This document shows, in pieces, positions 39,376-47,538 of a stretch of 64,000 bases of DNA. Numbering within the stretch: the first letter of the stretch is position 1; each line of letters begins with the position of its first letter. The DNA is taken from the NCBI GenBank assembly GCA_018816945.1, contig JAHIVC010000055.1:1-64000 (forward strand), given 5' to 3'. Source of the DNA: Bacteroidota bacterium. GTDB taxonomy: Bacteria > Bacteroidota > Bacteroidia > Bacteroidales > GCA-2711565. The translations under genes and the position numbers were made by a program. Under the pieces are notes generated by a model. The model worked only from the letters and a program-made list of their open reading frames with translations, was not told where the DNA came from and searched no databases.

Positions 39376-39484
39376 ATCTTGGTTGTTCCTATCTGTTAAT
39401 CCTGTAAAAATACTAATCAAATTCAACTGAAAATGATTTGAACATGAGAAGATGTTAAATTATTATAAATAGTTTAAAAATAAC

Positions 39485-39492
39485 TATTTTTG
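39485..39492 (+). promoter_or_regulatory. Bacteroidota-type -7 box (TATTTTTG) for the rsfS operon
   Basis: Exact TAnnTTTG match. It contains the TTG at 39490 that a gene caller could take as a start, so translation of rsfS must begin downstream at ATG 39505 or 39514. Confidence 0.65.
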
Positions 39493-39504
39493 CATCAAGA
39501 CAAT

Positions 39505-39891
39505 ATGGTTAGTATGCCTAAAAAATCAAACAAAAAAAATCAAAACAATACAGTTCAAGCAGCTTTAGAGGGAATTTTATCCAAGAAAGGGAAACAGGTG
39601 GTGGTACTGGATATGCAAAAGATTCCCAATGCCATAACTTCATTCTTTATTATATGTCAGGGCACATCCCGGCCTCAAACTACTGCCATCGCCGATGCAG
39701 TTGAGGAGTTTGTTAAGAATGAAACAGGACACAATGCATGGCATAAAGAAGGTTTTGAAAATGCGGAATGGATTTTGATAGACTATGCTGACGTTGTTGT
39801 TCACGTATTTCAGGAGACTAGCAGAAAACATTACAAACTCGAAGAACTATGGGCAGACGCTGAAATTCAACATATTAATAGCGACGATTAA
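39505..39891 (+). CDS. rsfS: Ribosome silencing factor
   Basis: A RsfS/Iojap (YbeB) protein that binds ribosomal protein uL14 and blocks subunit joining in slow growth. From ATG 39505 it is 128 aa; ATG 39514 (125 aa) is also possible. The longer TTG start at 39490 lies inside the promoter box. Family features: DMQKIPNAITSFFIICQGTSRPQTTAIAD-type core (the segment around residues 35-65), then HKEGFENAEWILIDYADVVVHVF-like ending motifs. It heads the ftsH-LUD-cdsA-psd run, separated from ftsH by 37 bases. Confidence 0.93.
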   Translation: MVSMPKKSNKKNQNNTVQAALEGILSKKGKQVVVLDMQKIPNAITSFFIICQGTSRPQTTAIADAVEEFVKNETGHNAWHKEGFENAEWILIDYADVVVHVFQETSRKHYKLEELWADAEIQHINSDD

Positions 39892-39928
39892 GAATTGAAT
39901 ATTTAAGAAGAAATAACAAAACGACAGA

Positions 39929-41968
39929 ATGGCAGAAAAAGAACCGGAAAAAACACAAGATACCAGCCCGAAAAGCAAAAAACCTAAATTTAGTTTTTAT
40001 TGGATTTATGGAATATTGGCAGTCTCTTTCCTCATACTTCAAGCTTTAAGCTGGGATAGTGGTTCAGAGAAAGTAAATTGGGGTGAATTAAAAACCATGC
40101 TATCCGATGGTGATGTAGAGAAAATTATTTTGGTAAATGGAACGCAAGCTGAGATTTATATTAAAAAGGATCAGTTATCCCGACCGAAATATGAAAAAGT
40201 TAGAGGTGGATCTTTTGGAGCCTCAAAGGCTCAATATTATTATAACATTACCTCTCCCGACAGCTTTAAAGACGATGTAAAAGAAGCCCAACAAAACATT
40301 GCCAATCCTGTTTATATTGATAATGAAACCCGTAAAAACTGGGGTGGGGAAATTCTTGGATGGATACTTCCACTTTTAATCATGGTTGGTGTCTTTTTCT
40401 TCATCATGCGAATGATGAGTAAAGGATCTGGGGGTGCAGGTGGCCAAATTTTTAATATTGGCAAATCCAAAGCACAGTTATTTGATAAAAGTACAAGTGT
40501 AAGTCTCAACTTTAACGATGTAGCCGGATTGGAAGAAGCTAAGGTTGAAGTAATGGAAATCGTAGATTTTTTGAAGAATCCATCAAAATATACTACACTT
40601 GGAGGCAAAATTCCAAAAGGTGCATTGCTGGTTGGCCCTCCCGGTACAGGAAAAACTCTACTGGCAAAAGCTGTTGCTGGCGAAGCTAAAGTTCCATTCT
40701 TTTCCATTTCAGGTTCCGATTTCGTTGAGATGTTTGTTGGAGTTGGTGCCTCAAGGGTACGCGACCTTTTCAAACAAGCAAAGGAAAAAGCACCGTGTAT
40801 CATTTTTATTGATGAAATTGATGCCATTGGACGTGCCAGAGGCCGTAATGCCATGACAGGAGCCAATGATGAAAGGGAAAATACATTAAACCAGCTTCTG
40901 ACTGAAATGGATGGCTTTGCTACCAATACTGGTGTTATCATTCTTGCTGCAACAAACCGTGCCGACATTCTCGACCGGGCTTTGATGCGAGCCGGACGAT
41001 TCGACCGACAGATCCATGTTGAACTTCCCGATCTGGAAGAAAGAAAAGCCATTTTTAATGTTCACCTTAAACCATTAAAATATAATAAAACCATTGTTGT
41101 TGAATTTTTGGCTAAACAAACTCCGGGTTTTTCAGGAGCCGATATAGCAAATGTTTGTAATGAAGCCGCTTTGATCGGAGCCAGAAAAAACAAAAAAATC
41201 ATCGACAAACAAGACTTCATTGATGCAATCGATCGTATCATTGGAGGATTAGAAAAAAGGAACAAAATCATTTCTCAGGCCGAAAAAGGGGTTATTGCAT
41301 TTCATGAGGCCGGACATGCTGCTGTTAGTTGGTTGCTCGAATATGCTCATCCTTTGGTAAAAGTTACCATCGTTCCCCGTGGAAAAGCACTGGGTGCTGC
41401 CTGGTACCTTCCCGAAGAACGTCAAATTACCACATTTGAGCAAATGTATGATGAAATGACCTCAGCTTTGGGAGGCCGTGCTTCCGAGGAAATTAATTTT
41501 GGAAAAGTATCGACCGGTGCGTTAAACGATCTTGAGAAAGTAACCAAGCAAGCATTTGCGATGGTTACCTATTTCGGATTGAATAAAAAAATTGGAAACA
41601 TCAGTTTTTATGATTCAAGTGGACAACAGGAATATTCGTTTCACAAGCCATACAGCGAAAAAACGGCTGAAATAATTGATAGTGAAATAAGCAAATTGGT
41701 TGAGGATGCTTATGATCGTGCAAAGGATCTTTTGACCAAAAACAAAGAAAAATTACAAAAGTTGGCAACACTGCTCCTTGAGAAAGAAGTAATTTTTAGT
41801 GAAGATCTTGAGAGTGTTTTTGGAAAACGGCCTTTTGGATCTGAAAATAGTGTTAATTCATTGGTTATTGATCCGGATGTAAAAGAGGCATTCGAAAAAT
41901 TAGTTGAACCAACCGAAAAAAAAGTAACAAAAGCTAAAAAGAAATCGAAAGAGATTGATAAAGCTTAA
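39929..41968 (+). CDS. ftsH: ATP-dependent zinc metalloprotease FtsH
   Basis: A 679-aa hexameric inner-membrane AAA+ protease that degrades misassembled membrane proteins and selected soluble ones. Two membrane helices (about 22-40, 142-161) flank a periplasmic domain. The P-loop GPPGTGKT is at 236-243, Walker B is IIFIDEID, the SRH is intact (RAGRFDRQI), and the zinc motif HEAGH is at 459-463. The C-terminus is Lys-rich. Position between rsfS and the LUD/cdsA/psd genes fits a membrane-homeostasis operon. Confidence 0.98.
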   Translation: MAEKEPEKTQDTSPKSKKPKFSFYWIYGILAVSFLILQALSWDSGSEKVNWGELKTMLSDGDVEKIILVNGTQAEIYIKKDQLSRPKYEKVRGGSFGASKAQYYYNITSPDSFKDDVKEAQQNIANPVYIDNETRKNWGGEILGWILPLLIMVGVFFFIMRMMSKGSGGAGGQIFNIGKSKAQLFDKSTSVSLNFNDVAGLEEAKVEVMEIVDFLKNPSKYTTLGGKIPKGALLVGPPGTGKTLLAKAVAGEAKVPFFSISGSDFVEMFVGVGASRVRDLFKQAKEKAPCIIFIDEIDAIGRARGRNAMTGANDERENTLNQLLTEMDGFATNTGVIILAATNRADILDRALMRAGRFDRQIHVELPDLEERKAIFNVHLKPLKYNKTIVVEFLAKQTPGFSGADIANVCNEAALIGARKNKKIIDKQDFIDAIDRIIGGLEKRNKIISQAEKGVIAFHEAGHAAVSWLLEYAHPLVKVTIVPRGKALGAAWYLPEERQITTFEQMYDEMTSALGGRASEEINFGKVSTGALNDLEKVTKQAFAMVTYFGLNKKIGNISFYDSSGQQEYSFHKPYSEKTAEIIDSEISKLVEDAYDRAKDLLTKNKEKLQKLATLLLEKEVIFSEDLESVFGKRPFGSENSVNSLVIDPDVKEAFEKLVEPTEKKVTKAKKKSKEIDKA

Positions 41969-41981
41969 AAATCGGGGCTAA

Positions 41982-42638
41982 ATGGAAGAAAGTACTTCAA
42001 GGGAAAAAATTCTGAAAAAAGTCAGAAATGCTTTAATGAGTAAGCAGGAAAACCCGTTTCAATCCATTGAATTCGAATCAGAAATTTATCAGACTACCGA
42101 TGAGTCTTTAGACATTACTTTTGCTAAGGCCTTTACCGAGGCAAATGGACAGTTTGTGTATTGCGAATCCCCCGCTGACTTCCCATCGAATCTGAAATTT
42201 TTGATGGAACAAAGAGGTTGGGAAGAAGTATTTTGTTTAGATAAAAGCATACAATATGCCCTCGAAAACTCAAAGATCCCATTTAAATCCGCTGAAGAAG
42301 ATTTCTTGAAAATGAAGGTCGGGATCACCAGATGCGAATTCCTGATTTCACGATTAGGCAGCATTATGGTAAGTTCAAAACAATGTGAAGGAAGAAGGAT
42401 GAATGCTTTCCCTGAAATTCAGATTGTTTTTGCATTTTCTTCACAATTGGTGCCTGATTTAAAAGATGCCCTGAAGGAAATTCAGAAAAAATATCAGGAT
42501 CAGTTACCATCCATGATATCAGTGATAACCGGCCCGAGCAGAACAGCTGACATTGAGAAAACCCTGGTGATGGGTGCGCACGGACCCAAAGAATTGTTCG
42601 TTTTTTTGATTGATGATACGGTAGATACCAACTATTAA
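41982..42638 (+). CDS. LUD-domain (LutC/YkgG-like) protein
   Basis: A 218-aa protein of the LUD/DUF162 family. LutC is one subunit of the LutABC lactate-utilisation complex, but no lutA or lutB is present here. Recognisable parts: the N-terminal SREKILKKVRNAL helix, ITRCEFLISRLGSIMVSS in the core, and a C-terminal GPSRTADIEKTLVMGAHGPKEL block. It starts 13 bases after ftsH and is followed 9 bases later by cdsA, so it is co-transcribed with both. That recurring Bacteroidota position suggests a role other than lactate use; the role is unknown. Confidence 0.88.
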   Translation: MEESTSREKILKKVRNALMSKQENPFQSIEFESEIYQTTDESLDITFAKAFTEANGQFVYCESPADFPSNLKFLMEQRGWEEVFCLDKSIQYALENSKIPFKSAEEDFLKMKVGITRCEFLISRLGSIMVSSKQCEGRRMNAFPEIQIVFAFSSQLVPDLKDALKEIQKKYQDQLPSMISVITGPSRTADIEKTLVMGAHGPKELFVFLIDDTVDTNY

Positions 42639-42647
42639 CAGCATAAT

Positions 42648-43463
42648 TTGAAAAATTTAGTCACCCGCAGCCTGACAGGAATTGTTTTTGTAATCGTTGT
42701 TATTGGTTCAGTTATGCTTGGATCCATGACTTTTTCAGCATTTATGCTGATGTTAAGCATTATCGGAATAACTGAATATATTAAACTTCGACCAAATACT
42801 TTTAAAACCTTTACTGATAAAATTAGTCTGCTGCTTAGTGGAATTGGACTCTTTGTTATCGTTTTTTTGGTCCAAACCCGAATAATTAAAATTGAGAATC
42901 TGAATTTATTATTTGTACTCTTTTTAATAATAGTAATAAGAACACTGATATTAAGTCCTAAAGAAGCGATTACTAAAATTTCAGAATTTGTTTTTGGCCT
43001 TGCTTATGTAGTAATTCCTTTTGTACTCATGATTGGCTTTTATCAAAGTGACACCCCATCAAAACTACCTGAACTTCTGATTGGATTTTTCATCATCCTC
43101 TGGTTTAATGATGTATTCGCCTATATTGTAGGTTCACTTATTGGGAAAACGAAGTTGTACGAAAAGATTTCCCCTAAAAAAACATGGGAAGGAACCATTG
43201 GAGGTACGATCCTTTCTGTATTATCGGCATATCTGCTTTCAACTATATTTTTATCATTAAACTTAACAAACTGGCTTGTTATTGGTTTTTTAATCAGTAT
43301 TTTTGCAACACTGGGTGATTTAACCGAATCCATGTTTAAGCGGCAAGCAAATGTGAAAGATTCGGGAAACATCATGCCGGGGCACGGTGGAATTTTAGAT
43401 CGCTTTGATGGTTTGCTGTTGGCAGCTCCAGCGATTTATGTATATTTAACTTTTATCAGCTAG
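42648..43463 (+). CDS. cdsA: Phosphatidate cytidylyltransferase
   Basis: Makes CDP-diacylglycerol, the precursor of all phospholipids, at the inner membrane. The 271 aa have about eight membrane segments and the C-terminal CDS signature around SMFKRQANVKDSG and PGHGGILDRFDG (about 226-254). The start is TTG at 42648, since LKNLVTRSLTGIVF is the conserved beginning of the family. It is followed after one base by psd. Confidence 0.94.
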   Translation: MKNLVTRSLTGIVFVIVVIGSVMLGSMTFSAFMLMLSIIGITEYIKLRPNTFKTFTDKISLLLSGIGLFVIVFLVQTRIIKIENLNLLFVLFLIIVIRTLILSPKEAITKISEFVFGLAYVVIPFVLMIGFYQSDTPSKLPELLIGFFIILWFNDVFAYIVGSLIGKTKLYEKISPKKTWEGTIGGTILSVLSAYLLSTIFLSLNLTNWLVIGFLISIFATLGDLTESMFKRQANVKDSGNIMPGHGGILDRFDGLLLAAPAIYVYLTFIS

Positions 43464-43464
43464 C

Positions 43465-44124
43465 ATGAAGATTCATAAAGCAGGGCACATTATTATACTG
43501 ATTATCGGTTTAATTTTGGTCGTACTTACCTCAATCATTAATAACCAATTTCCTGAAATAGGTATTTTACATTTTGTTTTTTATTTTGCCGAATTGGTGT
43601 TTTTCTTTTTTGTGATCCGGTTTTTCAGGGTTCCAAAAAGAAAAGTTGTAAGAGATGCAAATTCAATCCTTTGTTCGGCCGATGGCAAGGTAGTTGCCAT
43701 TGAAGAGGTTTTTGTTGATGAATATTTTAATGCAAAAAGATTGCAGGTTTCGGTTTTCATGTCTCCAATGAATGTGCATGTCAACTGGTATCCGATCGGA
43801 GGAATCGTAAAATTTGCTAAGCACCATCCCGGAAAACATTATCCCGCATTCTTACCAAAATCATCAACTGACAATGAACACAGTACCATTGTAGTTCAAA
43901 ACGAAAACGGACATGAAATTATGATCCGGCAAATTGCCGGAAGTGTTGCACGACGTATCATTTTCCATTCTGAAACTGATCAGAAAGTCGATCAATTCGA
44001 TGAGTTTGGAATTATTAAATTTGGCTCACGGGTCGATTTATTCTTACCCCTGGATGCCAAGGTCAATGTTAAGCTTTCCCAAAAGGTATGTGCCGGAATA
44101 GATACTATTGCCTTTTTTAACTAA
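43465..44124 (+). CDS. psd: Phosphatidylserine decarboxylase (short form)
   Basis: Forms phosphatidylethanolamine from phosphatidylserine. The 219 aa are the short form common in Bacteroidota. Two membrane helices (about 10-27, 35-53) precede the catalytic domain with MSPMNVHVNW. The self-cleavage site is G187-S188 in KFGSRVD; cleavage makes the N-terminal pyruvoyl group of the alpha chain. The gene begins one base after the cdsA stop, placing two consecutive phospholipid steps in one transcript. Confidence 0.95.
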   Translation: MKIHKAGHIIILIIGLILVVLTSIINNQFPEIGILHFVFYFAELVFFFFVIRFFRVPKRKVVRDANSILCSADGKVVAIEEVFVDEYFNAKRLQVSVFMSPMNVHVNWYPIGGIVKFAKHHPGKHYPAFLPKSSTDNEHSTIVVQNENGHEIMIRQIAGSVARRIIFHSETDQKVDQFDEFGIIKFGSRVDLFLPLDAKVNVKLSQKVCAGIDTIAFFN

Positions 44125-44334
44125 TTAGCCTCAGTTCGATCTAAGCATTTCTCATGAAACTGGTTCAGTATGTCTGAAATTTAGCCTTTTGAGCTAACAA
44201 GGTGTTAGCTATTGGCATTTAGCTGTTGGTCAAATAGCAATTAACTACTGTCTACTAACTACTGTCTACTGTATTCTGTATTCTGCTAATCTCTAAAATC
44301 TAACGTCTTATATCTTAATTTATAAAAACGACAA
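44125..44334. repeat. Intergenic low-complexity repeat tract
   Basis: The gap between convergent psd and the HAD gene is built from short direct repeats. TTAGCTATTGG (44205-44215) recurs as TTAGCTGTTGG (44219-44229). TAACTACTGTCTAC occurs twice in tandem (44242-44255, 44256-44269), and TGTATTC follows twice (44270-44283). No open frame or hairpin terminator is present. It resembles dispersed intergenic repeats I associate with Bacteroidota genomes, but copy number cannot be judged from this window. Confidence 0.7.
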
Positions 44335-45039
44335 TTACAATATGGATTCTATTTCTTTCAAACTTTTTACTTCGAAAGTAGGTTCTTCTTGATGCCTGAT
44401 TTTATCATAATTCACATATAACTGATCCATACCGACGGCTTTCGCCCCTATAATATCTACTTTCAAATCATCGCCAATCATTAAACTTTCTTCTGCGGTG
44501 GCTTTTGTTATACGAAATGCATAATCAAATATTTCCGGTTCCGGTTTTTTTACACCTGCCATTTCGGAAGTGATGATGTGGGTAAAATATTGTCGTAGAG
44601 ATGCGTAATCAAGCTTATTTTGCTGCACTTCCTCAAACCCATTGGTGATAATGTGCAAAGTATATTTTGTTTTCAAATAGCTTAATATTTCATGTGTATA
44701 CGGAAACAGACTAACCATAGTAGGGCTGAGATTAATATAATCCGCAGCAATATGCTTTGCCAGTTCATCATCTTCAATTGAAAAATCCTTAAGAGTTAAT
44801 TCGAAGCGCTGAACGCTTAAAACTTCCTTTTTGATTTCCCCTTTTCTATAGTATCCCCAAAGTCGGTTATTATGTATGGTGTAGTATTTATCGAATTCAT
44901 CGATGCTCGGAACCCCCAATTTTTTAAGATCGTGTTTTAGATAAATAGTTTCAAAAGTTTGCTGTGCACTTTTCTCAAAATCCCATAAAGTACGATCCAA
45001 ATCAATAAAAAGATGTTTGTATTTTTTAGCTTTATTCAT
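44335..45039 (-). CDS. HAD superfamily hydrolase, YjjG-like 5'-nucleotidase type
   Basis: A 234-aa cytoplasmic phosphatase from the ATG at 45039. HAD motif I is DLDRT (D13, D15) and motif II is around IITNG. Motif III/IV is KKPEPEIF...LMIGDDLKVDIIGAK. The length and cap type match the YjjG/PynA group, which dephosphorylates (pyrimidine) nucleoside monophosphates. A longer frame to 45060 was rejected because a -7 box (45044-45051) lies inside it. That box ends four bases before this ATG, predicting a leaderless mRNA. Confidence 0.88.
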   Translation of the reverse strand: MNKAKKYKHLFIDLDRTLWDFEKSAQQTFETIYLKHDLKKLGVPSIDEFDKYYTIHNNRLWGYYRKGEIKKEVLSVQRFELTLKDFSIEDDELAKHIAADYINLSPTMVSLFPYTHEILSYLKTKYTLHIITNGFEEVQQNKLDYASLRQYFTHIITSEMAGVKKPEPEIFDYAFRITKATAEESLMIGDDLKVDIIGAKAVGMDQLYVNYDKIRHQEEPTFEVKSLKEIESIL

Positions 45040-45043
45040 GCGG

Positions 45044-45051
45044 CAAAAATA
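45044..45051 (-). promoter_or_regulatory. Promoter of the HAD gene, predicted leaderless start
   Basis: TATTTTTG on the minus strand is an exact -7 box followed by CCGC and then ATG (45039). The four-base spacing equals that of pyrE and of the radical SAM gene. No clear -33 element is visible. Confidence 0.6.
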
Positions 45052-45105
45052 GTCATTCATTTAAAACAGCCTTGAATATTTTTTTAAAAATACTTGACTT
45101 CTTAT

Positions 45106-45113
45106 TAAATTTG
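45106..45113 (+). promoter_or_regulatory. Bacteroidota-type -7 box (TAAATTTG) for the SPFH gene
   Basis: Exact TAnnTTTG match 49 bases upstream of the SPFH gene. The leader that follows contains two copies of ATATCAT. Confidence 0.5.
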
Positions 45114-45162
45114 ATGTATCATTGTGATATCATTTTAATATCATCCTAAAAATTAAAAAACC

Positions 45163-46017
45163 ATGAAAGAAGAAAAAACCTATTTGCCCTCATCAGGATA
45201 CATTGCCTTATTCCTTATCCTGTTATTTATCATTGTTCCTGTACTCGGCATCATTTTCACAAAAATGTTTCCACTCTTCATTTTTGTAGCCATTGCATTG
45301 TTTTGTACCGGAGGATTTGTTGTTGTAAACCCCAATGAATCAAGCGTGTTGGTTCTATTTGGTGCCTATAAAGGAACCATTAAAGAAAACGGATTTTTTT
45401 GGGTGAATCCTTTCTTTAACAAAAAGAAAATTTCGTTACGGGCATTAAATCTTAACAGCGATCCAATCAAGGTAAACGATAAGGTAGGCAACCCGATCAT
45501 GATCGGTATCGTGTTGGTTTGGAAAGTAGAAAACACTTACAAAGCTGCATTCGAAGTGGACGATTTTACCCATTTCGTAAATATCCAGAGTGAAGCCGCT
45601 ATTCGGAAATTAGCAGGACATTATCCATATGATAATTTTGATGATGAACAGGCCGATATCACTTTGCGTTCTGGAGGTGAAGATGTTAATGAAAAACTAG
45701 AAGAAGAACTTAGGGAAAGGCTTGCCATTGCAGGTATTCGTGTGATGGAGGCTCGTATTTCTTACCTGGCTTATGCCTCTGAAATTGCAAGTGCAATGCT
45801 TCGCCGACAGCAGGCTACAGCGATTGTGGCAGCACGTTATAAAATTGTTGAAGGAGCAGTCAGCATGGTTGAAATGGCACTTGAACAGTTATCTCAAAAA
45901 GAAATTATCGAATTTGACGATGAGAAAAAAGCCGCCATGGTCAGTAATTTAATGGTGGTGCTTTGCTCTGACAAAGATGCTTCTCCGGTAATCAATACAG
46001 GGACTTTACATCAATAA
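45163..46017 (+). CDS. SPFH/Band-7 domain membrane protein
   Basis: A 284-aa stomatin/prohibitin-type protein. Two adjacent N-terminal hydrophobic segments (about 13-32, 36-52) are followed by the SPFH domain (about 55-215: VLVLFGAYKGTIKENGFFWVNP, then ALNLNSDPIKVNDKVGNPI). A helical tail with ERLAIAGIRVMEARISYLAY-like features comes next. SPFH proteins form large ring scaffolds in membranes and often partner proteases or transporters. Here it heads a cluster with an unknown protein, a ribbon-helix-helix mini-protein and a GPP34 protein, all on the same strand. Confidence 0.92.
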   Translation: MKEEKTYLPSSGYIALFLILLFIIVPVLGIIFTKMFPLFIFVAIALFCTGGFVVVNPNESSVLVLFGAYKGTIKENGFFWVNPFFNKKKISLRALNLNSDPIKVNDKVGNPIMIGIVLVWKVENTYKAAFEVDDFTHFVNIQSEAAIRKLAGHYPYDNFDDEQADITLRSGGEDVNEKLEEELRERLAIAGIRVMEARISYLAYASEIASAMLRRQQATAIVAARYKIVEGAVSMVEMALEQLSQKEIIEFDDEKKAAMVSNLMVVLCSDKDASPVINTGTLHQ

Positions 46018-46028
46018 TCTAATTCCTT

Positions 46029-46613
46029 ATGGAAAAATCATCTATTGAATTATTAACTGATTTTTCAAAGAAGAATAATTATAGCTTTTTGTCAAATACA
46101 CAGCCAAATACCTCAATCATATCAAATATGGGTTCTCTGGTAAATAAAAAGTTTTTTATATTAGAATATACAGTAGGAGTACACACATATAACTATGTTG
46201 CATTTGATGCTGGTGCTAATTATACTTTTTCGGGAATATTTCGGAATTATTCTAATAGAGAAATTCCTGAACTTAAGGTTCGACCAAAATTTTGGATTGA
46301 TTTCTTGACTTTTAGACATAACGCTAAATCAGGAATTTCAGAATTAGATAAAAAATTATACATTAATTGTTCTAAGGATAGTTTTGTAAAGCAAGTTGTA
46401 AATCAAAAAGTAGGTTTAGAATTTATAAGATTATACGATAAAGTTTCGCCTATAGAATTAGTAGTGGAAAAGAATTCTATGCACTACAACCCAAAACTAA
46501 CAGATAAATCCATTATAGGGTTAAAAACGAACAGATGGATTACCGAAGAAATAGAATTATATCTATTCTTGGAGCAGGGGAGCAAGCTTTTGAATATGAT
46601 AAAAAAAGATTAA
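46029..46613 (+). CDS. Uncharacterised 194-aa protein between the SPFH and RHH genes
   Basis: I do not recognise a family. The protein has no signal peptide or membrane segment and looks alpha/beta, with alternating strands (KKFFILEYTVGVHTYNYVAF) and a helix-rich C-terminus ending GSKLLNMIKKD. Its base composition appears more A/T-rich than its neighbours. It starts 11 bases after the SPFH stop and ends 15 bases before the small RHH gene, so it is placed to be translated with them. It could be cargo inserted into an otherwise common gene set. Confidence 0.75.
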   Translation: MEKSSIELLTDFSKKNNYSFLSNTQPNTSIISNMGSLVNKKFFILEYTVGVHTYNYVAFDAGANYTFSGIFRNYSNREIPELKVRPKFWIDFLTFRHNAKSGISELDKKLYINCSKDSFVKQVVNQKVGLEFIRLYDKVSPIELVVEKNSMHYNPKLTDKSIIGLKTNRWITEEIELYLFLEQGSKLLNMIKKD

Positions 46614-46628
46614 AGACAATGATAAATT

Positions 46629-46793
46629 ATGGCTAAAAAAGCATTTGCTTTACGAATAAGCACCGAAGTGATGAAGGCGATTGAAAAATGGGCTGCGGAT
46701 GAATTCCGCAGCACCAATGGACAGATTGAATGGATGCTAAGTAAAGCGTTAAAGGATGCAGGTAGATTCCCTAAAGAAAAAACCATGAAATAA
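46629..46793 (+). CDS. 54-aa Arc-like ribbon-helix-helix protein
   Basis: A short gene of 54 codons. The N-terminal strand KKAFALRIS is followed by helix STEVMKAIEKWAADE, a turn RSTNGQ and helix IEWMLSKALKDAG, which is the Arc/MetJ-type fold of a DNA-binding dimer. The basic ends fit nucleic-acid binding. It lies between the unknown 194-aa gene and the GPP34 gene on the same strand. Similar mini-RHH genes next to SPFH genes are, as far as I recall, frequent in Bacteroidota. It may autoregulate the cluster. Confidence 0.8.
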   Translation: MAKKAFALRISTEVMKAIEKWAADEFRSTNGQIEWMLSKALKDAGRFPKEKTMK

Positions 46794-46848
46794 TTCTTTA
46801 ACTTTTACAAATGCTTTTTGCCTTTTAATAAAAAACAGGATCCCAACT

Positions 46849-47532
46849 ATGGAATTAAATACAATTGAGAAATTTTTATTAATTGCCCATCATCCTGAAA
46901 AAGGAAGATTTAAAATTCCTCCCATCCATTTCAAATATGGAATTGCAGGAGCCATTTTACTCGAACTTTCGCTCAGAAAAATCATTTCACTTAAGGAAGC
47001 TCGTGTTGTAATTGAGCAACAGCCGGTAACAATAGATCCCGACTATCCAATCTTTGAAGAGATTATTCAATCCATACAACTTGGACATCGCTTGCATAAA
47101 CCAAGATTTTGGATTCAAAAATTCGGCCGCCGACCCAGAAAATTTAAATGGATATTCTTAGATGGACTTGCAAAAAAAAGGCTGATTCGAATCAAGGAAT
47201 TAAAATTTTTATGGATTCCCTATAGAAGAAGCTATCTGATTGACACCAGTTCAAGACAAAAATTAATATACAATCTGAGAGAAGTGTTAATTTATAAAAA
47301 ACCAAAAACCGAGGCAGATGTCGCTATCCTTGGTTTGGTAGAATCTTGCAAGATGCACAGCATAATTGAACCAGACCGGAGTAAACGTAAAATTGTCCGA
47401 CAAGAACTAAAACAGATTTTAAAAGAAAGTCCGATTTCCGAAATTCTTGCGGCTACTATCAAACAAATCCAAATGGCTATAACAATTGCAATAGCAGCCT
47501 CTTCGGCGGGTGCGGCAGGTGGAAGCCATTAG
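46849..47532 (+). CDS. GPP34 (GOLPH3/Vps74-like) family protein
   Basis: A 227-aa protein with the GPP34 layout: LNTIEKFLLIAHHPEKGRF at the start, GIAGAILLELSLRKII, a helical middle and a hydrophobic Ala-rich C-terminus (ITIAIAASSAGAAGG) that could associate with the membrane. In eukaryotes GOLPH3 binds PI4P and retains glycosyltransferases in the Golgi; the bacterial role is unknown. Location downstream of a membrane scaffold (SPFH) gene suggests a membrane-linked function. It ends 6 bases from the convergent radical SAM gene. Confidence 0.85.
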   Translation: MELNTIEKFLLIAHHPEKGRFKIPPIHFKYGIAGAILLELSLRKIISLKEARVVIEQQPVTIDPDYPIFEEIIQSIQLGHRLHKPRFWIQKFGRRPRKFKWIFLDGLAKKRLIRIKELKFLWIPYRRSYLIDTSSRQKLIYNLREVLIYKKPKTEADVAILGLVESCKMHSIIEPDRSKRKIVRQELKQILKESPISEILAATIKQIQMAITIAIAASSAGAAGGSH

Positions 47533-47538
47533 TTTATC

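Noticed and set aside
45163-46793. The SPFH, unknown and RHH genes as an anti-phage defence system or a classic toxin-antitoxin pair
   Set aside because: The RHH protein is too generic and the 194-aa protein shows no nuclease, kinase or pore-forming motif. Without database hits the claim cannot be supported.
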